This document shows, piece after piece, positions 24,189-31,261 of a DNA stretch of 64,000 bases. Under the pieces are notes generated by a model. It did not search any database. It was not told the DNA's origin and saw nothing but the letters and a program-made list of their open reading frames with translations. The position numbers and the translations under genes are program-made. How positions within the stretch are numbered: position 1 is the first letter of the stretch; every line of letters starts with the position of its first letter. Origin of the DNA: JASGCK01 sp031538565 (GTDB taxonomy: Bacteria; Pseudomonadota; Gammaproteobacteria; Burkholderiales; Burkholderiaceae_C); NCBI GenBank assembly GCA_031538565.1, contig JAVKLS010000021.1, positions 62,001 to 126,000 of the forward strand, in the 5' to 3' direction.

Positions 24189-25262
24189 ATGGAAACGACA
24201 GCCACTCCAGCACTTGATCTTCATCAATTGCTCGCCTTTATGGTTGAGCAAAAAGCCTCTGACCTGCATTTATCTGCAGGCTTGCCGCCCATGATTCGCG
24301 TGCATGGCGACATCGTCCGCATCAACCTGCCGCCCCTTACGCACGAAACCGTACACGGCTTCGTGACAGGCATCATGACCGAGGGGCAACGCAAAATTTA
24401 CGCCTCCCACCTCGAATGCGACATGGCATATGAAGTGCCCAAGCTTGCCCGCTTTCGGGTGAATGCCTTCACCCAAGCACGTGGCGCTGCCGCCGTGATG
24501 CGCGTGATTCCATCCATCATTCAAACCTTAGAGCAACTCAATGCGCCCACAATCTTTGCTTCACTATGTCTCAAGCCGCGCGGTTTGGTGCTGGTGACAG
24601 GCCCCACGGGTTCGGGTAAATCAACCACGCTAGCGGCAATGGTGAATCATCTAAACGAAACTGAGCCCGCGCACATCCTCACCGTGGAAGACCCTATTGA
24701 GTTTGTGCACCAATCGAAAAAAAGTTTAGTGAATCAACGCGAAGTCGTTACGCATACGCATAGTTTTTCGGCCGCTCTCAAATCCGCCCTGCGTGAAGAC
24801 CCCGACGCCATTTTGGTGGGCGAGCTGCGCGACTTAGAGACCATACGCCTTGCACTAACTGCCGCGGAAACAGGGCACTTGGTCTTTGGCACGCTGCACA
24901 CATCGAGTGCCGCTAAAACCATTGACCGCATCGTGGACGTTTTTGATTCCAGTGAAAAAGAACTCATCCGCAGTATGTTGTCGGAATCGCTAGAGGCCGT
25001 TATTTCACAAACCCTGTGCAAAACCAAAGAAGGCAAGGGGCGCGTTGCCGCGCATGAAATCATGCTGGGCACATCCGCCATTCGCAATTTGATTCGCGAA
25101 AACAAAGTTGCGCAGATGTACTCCACCATTCAGACCAATAACTCAGTAGGAATGCAAACACTAGACCAGTGCTTGATGCAGCTTGTAGAGACGGGGCAAA
25201 TTACCGTTGCCGAAGCCCGCAGCAAAGCCAAATCACCCGACGGTTTTAAAAACCGGAATTGA
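24189..25262 (+). CDS. pilT: Type IV pilus retraction ATPase PilT
   Basis: The 357-residue hexameric ATPase has the PilT N-terminus (ASDLHLSAGLPPMIRVHGDI), Walker A TGPTGSGKST, the Asp box LTVEDPIEFVH, Walker B AILVGELRDLETIRLAL, the His box GHLVFGTLHTSSAAKTIDR and the C-terminal AHEIMLGTSAIRNLIRE that is conserved in true PilT. It depolymerises type IV pili, driving twitching motility and DNA uptake. In many relatives a pilU gene follows directly; here the next gene is a dehydrogenase, so pilU is absent or elsewhere. No other pilus genes are in the window. Confidence 0.95.
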   Translation: METTATPALDLHQLLAFMVEQKASDLHLSAGLPPMIRVHGDIVRINLPPLTHETVHGFVTGIMTEGQRKIYASHLECDMAYEVPKLARFRVNAFTQARGAAAVMRVIPSIIQTLEQLNAPTIFASLCLKPRGLVLVTGPTGSGKSTTLAAMVNHLNETEPAHILTVEDPIEFVHQSKKSLVNQREVVTHTHSFSAALKSALREDPDAILVGELRDLETIRLALTAAETGHLVFGTLHTSSAAKTIDRIVDVFDSSEKELIRSMLSESLEAVISQTLCKTKEGKGRVAAHEIMLGTSAIRNLIRENKVAQMYSTIQTNNSVGMQTLDQCLMQLVETGQITVAEARSKAKSPDGFKNRN

Positions 25263-25281
25263 CACAAAGGACTTTCAAACC

Positions 25282-26226
25282 ATGACACAACCCACCACTT
25301 CCCAACGATTTGCCAGCATCAATGCAAAAACCTACGAAGCTGCCACGTCTAAGCAAGTCGCGTTTTTGGGCTTAGGCGTGATGGGCTATCCAATGGCAGG
25401 ACATTTGGCACTATGCGGACACCATGTCACCGTTTACAACCGCTCATCCACTAAAGCCGATGCGTGGCTCGCCGAATTTGAAAGCACAGCAGGCACGCAC
25501 ACCAAGCAAGCCACACCCGCCCAAGCCGCAGCCAATGCTGATATCGTTTTTTGCTGCGTAGGCAATGATGACGATTTGCGCGCGGTCACGCTAGGCGCGA
25601 GCGGTGCTTTTACGGCCATGAAAAAAGGCGCCATCTTTGTGGACCATACGACTGCGTCTGCCAACATTGCCCGCGAGCTTGCCCGTAACGCCCAGCAACT
25701 CGGTCTTGGTTTTATTGATGCTCCCGTATCGGGCGGGCAAGGCGGCGCACAAAACGGAATGCTGACCGTTATGTGCGGCGGAGATGCTGTCACATTTGAT
25801 GCCATCCAATCTACCACAATGGCATTTTCGCGTGCAGTCACGCTATTAGGCGCTAGCGGCGCGGGCCAGCTTGCCAAGATGGTGAATCAAGTATGCATTG
25901 CGGGCTTGGTGCAAGGCCTGTCCGAGGCCATAGCCTTCGGTCAAAAGGCAGGGTTAGATATGAACCAAGTGTTAGATGTCATTAGTAAAGGCGCCGCGCA
26001 AAGCTGGCAAATGGACAACCGCGGCAAAACCATGACGCAAGGAAAATTTGATTTTGGTTTTGCCGTCGATTGGATGCGCAAAGATTTAGGACTGGTCATG
26101 GACGAAGCCAAGCGCAATGGCGCACGCTTGCCTGTCACGGCGCTGGTTGATCAGTTTTATGCCGATGTTCAGCAGGCGGGCGGCCACCGCTGGGATACAT
26201 CCAGTTTGATTACGCGGTTGAAATAA
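25282..26226 (+). CDS. NAD-dependent beta-hydroxyacid dehydrogenase (3-hydroxyisobutyrate dehydrogenase family)
   Basis: Start chosen at the ATG at 25282, preceded by AAAGGA; a longer reading would overlap pilT. The 314-residue protein shows the family's N-terminal GLGVMGYPMAGHLA cofactor motif, the DAPVSGGQGGAQNG substrate-binding loop, and the catalytic Lys in LAKMVNQ. Family members oxidise 3-hydroxyisobutyrate or reduce tartronate semialdehyde and related beta-hydroxyacids. An N-terminal extension of about 25 residues precedes the Rossmann fold. The substrate is not clear from context. Confidence 0.9.
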   Translation: MTQPTTSQRFASINAKTYEAATSKQVAFLGLGVMGYPMAGHLALCGHHVTVYNRSSTKADAWLAEFESTAGTHTKQATPAQAAANADIVFCCVGNDDDLRAVTLGASGAFTAMKKGAIFVDHTTASANIARELARNAQQLGLGFIDAPVSGGQGGAQNGMLTVMCGGDAVTFDAIQSTTMAFSRAVTLLGASGAGQLAKMVNQVCIAGLVQGLSEAIAFGQKAGLDMNQVLDVISKGAAQSWQMDNRGKTMTQGKFDFGFAVDWMRKDLGLVMDEAKRNGARLPVTALVDQFYADVQQAGGHRWDTSSLITRLK

Positions 26227-26314
26227 AAACGCCGTGATGAGCTACAGCCATCCGTCCAACTGGATTTTTGGCTTGCGCTTTGAGCTTCAAGGCGTGCAGC
26301 AAACTGTGTATTTA

Positions 26315-26424
26315 GGAGCCTCTGCAAAACTCCGTTCACCTTGAGCTTGTCGAAAGGTAGTTCTAATCAAATTAAGGAATTCGACAGACTCAGTCCGAAC
26401 GGAATAGGGTTATGCAGAATGTCC
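26315..26424 (-). mobile_element. 110-bp MITE-like element, copy 1
   Basis: This copy is 107/110 identical to the element at 39833-39942, in opposite orientation. Its ends are imperfect inverted repeats (GGACATTCTGCATAAC and GGAGCCTCTGCAAAAC, 12 of 16 matching). It is flanked by TTTA at 26311-26314 and 26425-26428, a 4-bp target duplication. The interior is an imperfect palindrome built on CCGTTC...TGTCGAA arms. It has no coding capacity, so it must have been moved by a transposase in trans. Ends and duplication length resemble IS5-like families, from memory only. Confidence 0.85.
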
Positions 26425-26593
26425 TTTACTGTGGTATCGGTCATGTGAATTTCCTCTCGGGTTCATTATTTGGCCTTTACACAAAATTCAGGATAGGCTC
26501 TTTGAAAATGAAATTCAACAACCCTTATTCCACGGGGATTCCATGACATCATTCGATAGCGGGTCGCCCTCCAATCAAACACTTCACTTTTTT

Positions 26594-26620
26594 TGTAACG
26601 CTTGAGGCGCTGGGTGCGAC
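26594..26620 (+). promoter_or_regulatory. Candidate ECF sigma-factor promoter upstream of the peroxidase gene
   Basis: TGTAACG at 26594-26600 is followed by exactly 16 bp and CGAC at 26617-26620. This resembles the GTAACC-N16-CGAA type promoter that I recall for Caulobacter sigma-F. The start codon at 26652 is about 25-30 bases beyond the predicted start site. An ECF sigma factor and its anti-sigma factor are encoded at the end of the same gene cluster, so autoregulation is plausible. Confidence 0.45.
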
Positions 26621-26651
26621 TCATACGTATCTTCAACAAAAAAAGGAATGC

Positions 26652-27620
26652 ATGATGTCTAATCTCACAAAAAATATTTCGCAGTTGGGTGCAGGGCTGC
26701 TCATTAGCGGCGCAGCTTGTGCGCAAGTGGCTTCGCCTTCGCCCGTGGAGTTGGTCGATGCGCTCAATGGCGTGTTTGGTAAACAAGTAGGCGCTCGCGC
26801 CTCGCACGCCAAGGGCGTTTGTGTGCAAGGGCTATTTCGCCCAGAAGCGCAGTCCGTGTTGGCTAGCCCGCTGTGGCAGCAAAAAGAGATTCCTGTGGAG
26901 GCGCGGTTTTCCGTAGGCGGGGGTAATCCTAAAGCCAGCGACAAAGGAAAAACCGTTCGTGGATTGGCGCTGCACATGGGTAAAAATTGGGACTTGGTGC
27001 TTCTCTCTGCCCCGGTCTTTATGGTTGCGACACCTGAGGAGTTTATGGGTTTTATGGCAGCACGTCGTCCCGACCCTGCTACAGGCAAGCCAGACCCTGC
27101 GCGGGTAAAGGCTTTTAACGAAGCCACGCCTAGCACCAAGGCGCAAATCACGTTCTTAGACAAAACTCCTGTCGCTGCTAGTTACGCGCAAACGCCTTAT
27201 TGGGGTGTTAATGCGTTTGTATTTACGAACGCCAAGGGCGAAAAAGTACACGGACGCTGGCGTGCCGAGCCTCGGGCGGGGCGCGTTGGATTGACCGATG
27301 CGCAGCTGAGCGAGCTTGGGGATGACTTTTTAACACCCGAGTTGACCTCGCGTTTTCGCCAAGGTGCTGTGACGTTTGATCTTTGGCTTCAATTGGCAAC
27401 GACTAGCGACAACGTGAAAGATCCTTCCGTGATGTGGTCCGCCAGCAATCCAGAGGTCCGTATGGGGCAAATTGAAATCAGTCGGACCGATAACGCTTGC
27501 GATCCCACGATGTTCAATCCTGCTTTGTTACCGCAAGGCATAACATTGTCCGAAGACCCTACACTACTTGTTCGCGCTGCGTCTTATGGGGTGTCGCTTG
27601 GACGGCGCATGACTCGCTGA
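26652..27620 (+). CDS. Catalase-family peroxidase (SrpA-like), exported
   Basis: A 322-residue minimal catalase-fold protein with a signal peptide (LGAGLLISGAACAQV). It has the active-site His segment ASHAKGVCVQGLFRP, the VRGLALHMG region, and the heme-iron ligand region VRAASYGVSLGRR. This SrpA-like group is much shorter than true catalases and usually acts as an organic or hydrogen peroxide peroxidase. AAGGA precedes two adjacent ATGs (26652 and 26655). It leads a cluster with a cytochrome c, a YceI protein, an ECF sigma factor and an anti-sigma factor, suggesting a periplasmic oxidative-stress response. Confidence 0.9.
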   Translation: MMSNLTKNISQLGAGLLISGAACAQVASPSPVELVDALNGVFGKQVGARASHAKGVCVQGLFRPEAQSVLASPLWQQKEIPVEARFSVGGGNPKASDKGKTVRGLALHMGKNWDLVLLSAPVFMVATPEEFMGFMAARRPDPATGKPDPARVKAFNEATPSTKAQITFLDKTPVAASYAQTPYWGVNAFVFTNAKGEKVHGRWRAEPRAGRVGLTDAQLSELGDDFLTPELTSRFRQGAVTFDLWLQLATTSDNVKDPSVMWSASNPEVRMGQIEISRTDNACDPTMFNPALLPQGITLSEDPTLLVRAASYGVSLGRRMTR

Positions 27621-27662
27621 AGCGCGATTGATCTTTATTATTTTTATTTAAGGAGTTTACGC

Positions 27663-28007
27663 ATGACATCACGCCGCACATTTACTGCTTACCGTATCGC
27701 TACTCTTAGCGTATTGGCTGGCGCGTGGTTTTTTGCAGGTCAGGCGCACGCGCTTGACGCTGCGCCCCCAGCGGTGCAAGCCGCGTTACAAAAAAATGCT
27801 TGCCTTGCTTGCCACGCGGTGGGTAATAAGGTTGTGGGTCCTAGCTTTAACGACGTTGCCCAAAAATACAAAGGCAAGACCGATTATTTGGCTGGAAAAA
27901 TCAAATCGGGTGGTTCGGGTGTTTGGGGCACTATGTCCATGCCTCCGCAAACTGCGCCTGACGCAGAAATTCGCAGTATTGCGACTTGGCTAGCAGGTGG
28001 TAAATAA
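27663..28007 (+). CDS. Class I c-type cytochrome (c551/c552-like)
   Basis: The 114-residue protein has a signal peptide (IATLSVLAGAWFFAGQAHA). The mature domain holds one heme-binding CLACH motif and a distal Met in WGTMSMPPQTA, typical of small monoheme electron carriers. A strong AAGGAG precedes the ATG. It probably passes electrons to or from the peroxidase encoded 42 bp upstream, since bacterial peroxidases often take electrons from such cytochromes; this link is inference. Confidence 0.93.
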   Translation: MTSRRTFTAYRIATLSVLAGAWFFAGQAHALDAAPPAVQAALQKNACLACHAVGNKVVGPSFNDVAQKYKGKTDYLAGKIKSGGSGVWGTMSMPPQTAPDAEIRSIATWLAGGK

Positions 28008-28034
28008 GTTTATTTTTAATATCAAGGAGGCAAT

Positions 28035-28667
28035 ATGACAACATCATTCACGAAGCGATTTTTTCAAGCTCTGGCGCTTGCTTTTTCACTGTCCTTAGGC
28101 GGCGCGGCGCTAGCTGCTGATCCCCTTGTGTGGCAAATTAATTTGCCTGCATCAAGCTTGACTTTCAATACCACCAAGGCGGGTGCGGCAGGCGTGGGTG
28201 GGGTGACCGAGACCATGCGCTTTAAAGCTTTTAAAGGCGGCGTTGACGCGCAAGGACGCATTCAATTGGACATTGACCTTACCAGCATCGACAGCGGCAT
28301 TGACATTCGCAATGAGCGCTTGCAAACCATGTTTTGGAATGTTGCCGCTCACCCTAGCGTGAATTTTTCTGCACAAATCAAACCCGAAGATGTGCAAAAA
28401 ATTAACGCAAGTAAAGAGTCACTCGCGCTGTGGGTAGAGGGTCAGCTGACGATGGCTGGGCAGACTAAGCCCGTCAAGGTCTATTTGCAGATCACTCCTA
28501 TGCCCGGAAAGCTGATGGTGAGCACACGCCAAGCCATCATCATCAACGCCAATGACTTCGGACTGAATGCTGGCGTGGAGGCATTGCGTGCCATTATGGG
28601 GTTGAACTTCCTCTCATCTTCCGCGCCTGTTGTGTTTGCGCTGGAGCTCACCAAACCCGCGATGTAA
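28035..28667 (+). CDS. YceI family periplasmic lipid-binding protein
   Basis: A 210-residue protein with a signal peptide ending near AALAADP and the YceI lipocalin-like pattern: SSLTFNTTKAGAAGVGGVTETMRFKAFKG, then IDLTSIDSGIDIRNERLQ, MFWNVAAHPSVNF and a C-terminal NANDFGLNAGVEAL. YceI proteins bind isoprenoid quinone-like lipids in the periplasm. AAGGAGG precedes the ATG at good spacing. Together with the cytochrome and peroxidase this may form a small redox defence set. Confidence 0.92.
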   Translation: MTTSFTKRFFQALALAFSLSLGGAALAADPLVWQINLPASSLTFNTTKAGAAGVGGVTETMRFKAFKGGVDAQGRIQLDIDLTSIDSGIDIRNERLQTMFWNVAAHPSVNFSAQIKPEDVQKINASKESLALWVEGQLTMAGQTKPVKVYLQITPMPGKLMVSTRQAIIINANDFGLNAGVEALRAIMGLNFLSSSAPVVFALELTKPAM

Positions 28668-28690
28668 CACTGCGGCAACGCTGGTGATAA

Positions 28691-29308
28691 ATGCCTGTAA
28701 GTAGCGGGGCGCTTTGGGCTGCCGAGATGGAGCAATGCCTGCGCGATGAGCGCGGCTTCTTGCTCAGGCTAGCCTACGCCCAGCTACGCGATACGCAAGA
28801 AGCGGCGGACGCTGTGCAGGAGATGGCGCTGGCGGCTTGGCAGTCGATTCATCGCTTTGAAGGGCGCTCTACCATGCGGACATGGTTGGTCGGCATTTTG
28901 CGATTCAAAATTTTGGATGCACTGCGTGCGCGTAAACAGCAGCCCATTTTTGTTGTGGACGAGGCGGAACAAGAAATGCAGGCTTTCGATAGCGAAGCTG
29001 TGTTTGACTCGGGGGGACGTTGGGACGAGGCGCCGCAGGCGTGGTGGGAAGCCTGTGACGGTCCTAGCGAGAGCTTGCAGCAAAGCCAAGCCATGCGACT
29101 GCTGGAGCAGTGCCTTGAAAAACTACCCGATCGGATGGCGCAAATTTTTTTAATGCGCGAGTATTTGGGTTTTGAAAGCGCCGAAATTACCCAGCGCACG
29201 GGCGTGCAAGCGGGCAACATTCGAGTGATCTTGATGCGTGCAAGGTTGGCCTTGCGAACGTGTCTTGAGTGGCAACTCAGGCCAGCCTTATCAAGGAGTG
29301 AATCGTGA
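28691..29308 (+). CDS. ECF-type RNA polymerase sigma factor
   Basis: A 205-residue sigma-70 family member with region 2 (FLLRLAYAQLRDTQEAADAVQEMALAAWQSIHRFEGRSTMRTWLVGILRFKILDALR) and region 4 (LEKLPDRMAQIFLMREYLGFESAEITQRTGVQAGNIRVILMRARLALR), linked by an acidic spacer. There is no region 1.1 or 3, as expected for ECF factors. It follows yceI by 23 bp and overlaps the downstream anti-sigma gene by 4 bp. It probably directs transcription of the peroxidase cluster. A Met at residue 13 is an alternative start. Confidence 0.92.
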   Translation: MPVSSGALWAAEMEQCLRDERGFLLRLAYAQLRDTQEAADAVQEMALAAWQSIHRFEGRSTMRTWLVGILRFKILDALRARKQQPIFVVDEAEQEMQAFDSEAVFDSGGRWDEAPQAWWEACDGPSESLQQSQAMRLLEQCLEKLPDRMAQIFLMREYLGFESAEITQRTGVQAGNIRVILMRARLALRTCLEWQLRPALSRSES

Positions 29309-30126
29309 ATCTTTCTGCCAAATCATCAGCCGTTATCACTTGCCAAGACAGTGTGCACTTTGTCAGTTTGCTGCGCGATGGCGAGTTGGGCGATATCGAC
29401 CGCACGCGGCTAGAGGCGCACCTGCAAAGCTGCCCGCGCTGCCAAACCGCGCGCCAGCAATTCGAAGTTTTGTATGCAGGACTCGATACGCTGCTGGCAA
29501 GGTCTGAAATTGCAAGCAGTTTTGTATCTCCTCAAGCTGCACCTAGTCCGCACAGCCACGCTAAAAATTTTCGGCGAAGGCAGTGGCTGGGTTGGTGCGC
29601 GGGAGCAGGCATCGGCGCTCTTGCGGGTGCGGGCGCTACGTTTTGGTTGAGCGCAACAGCGCTGCAAACCGCACAAGTCCCTGACGAGGCGGTTGCACGC
29701 CGCATCGCGCAATATCAAGCGCTGTACGCACGCAGTACCGTACAAGGCAGCCCACTAGAGCGCGACCAAGCCCAGCAAACACTGGCGCAGTGGCTTGCTC
29801 AAACGCCTAGCGCGCCGCGCATTGTGAGTGCACCCAGGCTGGAAGCGCAAGGTTTGCAATTGGTCAGAGCGCAGCATCTCAAATGGAATGCGTATGCCAT
29901 TTTGCAGTGGGTTTATCTGCCGCAAGAAGGCGATCCTGTTGCGCTGTGCGGCATGGCGGCATCCACCTATGCGGCAGATTCTCCCAATGCTTTTACTGAT
30001 TCTGGGATGCGCGGCTTGCGCTGGCATGAAAGCGGCGTGTTGTGGGTTCTACTTGCGCCGCAGAACCTGTGGTCGCCTGATCAATTAAACCAATTGCAGC
30101 GCAGCATCGCACCGCAACTGGTTTAA
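29305..30126 (+). CDS. Zinc-finger anti-sigma factor (ChrR/RskA-like) with membrane anchor
   Basis: The GTG start at 29305 is supported by AAGGAG 8 bases upstream and by 4-bp overlap with the sigma gene. The 273-residue protein begins with a putative zinc-binding anti-sigma domain (LEAHLQSCPRCQTA, an H-x3-C-x2-C motif), then one membrane helix (about residues 95-118), then a periplasmic domain of about 150 residues. The sensor domain has CGMAASTYAADSPN but no known fold that I recognise. It should hold the ECF factor inactive until a periplasmic signal, possibly peroxide, is received. Confidence 0.88.
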   Translation: MNLSAKSSAVITCQDSVHFVSLLRDGELGDIDRTRLEAHLQSCPRCQTARQQFEVLYAGLDTLLARSEIASSFVSPQAAPSPHSHAKNFRRRQWLGWCAGAGIGALAGAGATFWLSATALQTAQVPDEAVARRIAQYQALYARSTVQGSPLERDQAQQTLAQWLAQTPSAPRIVSAPRLEAQGLQLVRAQHLKWNAYAILQWVYLPQEGDPVALCGMAASTYAADSPNAFTDSGMRGLRWHESGVLWVLLAPQNLWSPDQLNQLQRSIAPQLV

Positions 30127-30151
30127 ACCAGCAACGATTTGACCCTCATGC

Positions 30152-31114
30152 TTATTGCGGCTGAAAGCCGCTGCTTTTGATCATCTTGGCCCACACCTGC
30201 GTGTAAGCACGTTCACGTTGCTCCAACTGTTGGGCGTTCATGTAGCCCACGGTCAAACCCATTTTGGTGAGTTGTTCGTTCACATCGGGCATCGCCAACA
30301 CTTTGGACAAGGCCGCACCCAGCTGGTTGATGGCGGCTTTTGGGGTGCCCGCAGGGGCAAAGATGCCGTAATAAGGCACATCTTCCAAGCCGCCCAAGCC
30401 CAGCTCTGTAAACGTGGGCACGTCAGGTAACGTAGCTTGGCGTTTAGCGCCCAACACAGCGACCACGCGCACTTTGCCTGCTTTGTGGTTTTCAATGAAG
30501 TCAGGTACCGAGCCCACACCAGCGGCAATTTGGTTGCCCAGCATGTCGGCCATCATGGGTGCGCCGCCGCGATAGGGGGCAGCAATCAAGTCGAGCTTGA
30601 ACTTTTCGCCCACTACTTTCACCAAAAACTCAGGGATTGAGGCTGGCGCAGGAATTCCAACCGAACCCTTGCCGCCTTGGGCTTTGACCCAAGCCACATA
30701 TTCGGTGAACGACTTGGCAGGCGTGCCGCCCGACACGGCATAGGCGGTGACAAACGTCGCAAAGCCAGCCACAGGGGCAAAGTCAGTGGCAGAGTCATAG
30801 CCTGGGTTTTTGACCACCAAGGGCAAAATAGATATCGTGTGGTCATGCGAGAGGAACAACACCGTGCCATCGGCCGGCGCTACTTTCAAAGCTTGTGCGG
30901 CCAACTGGCCACCCGCGCCAGGTTTGTTCTCAACCACCACTGGGACGTCCAACTGATCTTTCAGTTTTTCAGCCAAGATGCGGGCGATCACATCAGTCCC
31001 CCCTCCGGGCGGAAGACCCACCATGAGTTTGATGGGTTTGGCATTTTGTGCAGCAGCCAAGCCACAGCTCAAAGCCAAGGCTAAAACGGCAAAATGACGA
31101 CGAAAAGAAAGCAT
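30152..31114 (-). CDS. Bug family tripartite tricarboxylate transporter substrate-binding protein
   Basis: The 320-residue periplasmic protein has a signal peptide (VLALALSCGLAAAQN). Bug-family motifs follow: KLMVGLPPGGGTDVIARILAEKL, VENKPGAGGQLAAQAL, and later YRGGAPMMADMLGNQIAAG. These receptors bind small carboxylates or similar ligands for TctAB-type transporters and are greatly expanded in Burkholderiales. No tctA or tctB lies nearby, so it is an orphan receptor. AAGGAG precedes the ATG. A 17-bp AT-rich palindrome lies just upstream of the ribosome binding site. Confidence 0.92.
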   Translation of the reverse strand: MLSFRRHFAVLALALSCGLAAAQNAKPIKLMVGLPPGGGTDVIARILAEKLKDQLDVPVVVENKPGAGGQLAAQALKVAPADGTVLFLSHDHTISILPLVVKNPGYDSATDFAPVAGFATFVTAYAVSGGTPAKSFTEYVAWVKAQGGKGSVGIPAPASIPEFLVKVVGEKFKLDLIAAPYRGGAPMMADMLGNQIAAGVGSVPDFIENHKAGKVRVVAVLGAKRQATLPDVPTFTELGLGGLEDVPYYGIFAPAGTPKAAINQLGAALSKVLAMPDVNEQLTKMGLTVGYMNAQQLEQRERAYTQVWAKMIKSSGFQPQ

Positions 31115-31133
31115 ACGAATCTCCTTGGTAGTG

Positions 31134-31150
31134 TTTGTTTTGAAAACAAA
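31134..31150. repeat. AT-rich palindrome upstream of the Bug receptor gene
   Basis: TTTGTTTT-G-AAAACAAA at 31134-31150 is a perfect inverted repeat with a one-base centre, 7 bp upstream of the AAGGAG ribosome binding site. It may be an operator for the orphan receptor gene or a chance AT-rich sequence. Confidence 0.4.
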
Positions 31151-31261
31151 AATGACGATGTCCAGAATTTATCTTCAAGTTTAAAATAATTAACCCTAAT
31201 GATTATGCCGAACAATTTGCTTTTGGAGGCATTTGGACTTACCCCCCAGTTTTACGGGCAG

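Larger units (their letters stand above)
26227..26651. other. 425-bp intergenic stretch with a mobile element, possible gene remnants and the peroxidase promoter
   Basis: This gap contains a 110-bp MITE-like element (26315-26424) and an ECF-type promoter candidate (26594-26620). On the minus strand an ORF of 52 codons (26624 to 26466) is followed, after GAGAGGAAATTCAC, by an ATG at 26444 whose reading frame enters the MITE and stops inside it. On the plus strand an ORF from 26237 is likewise stopped within the MITE, and would stay open to 26605 if the element and one target copy (114 bp) were removed. None of these products resembles a protein I know, so they are possible remnants of small genes, not confident calls. 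Confidence 0.4.

Noticed and set aside
28663..28689. TGTAACA with 16-bp spacing to GATA before the sigma-factor gene
   Set aside because: It resembles the motif upstream of the peroxidase gene, but the -10 part does not fit and the predicted start would fall inside the sigma-factor coding region. It overlaps the yceI stop codon and is probably chance.
30118..30131. Palindrome CTGGTTTAAACCAG at the end of the anti-sigma gene
   Set aside because: It includes the stop codon, the stem is short and no U-run follows in either direction; a terminator call is not justified.
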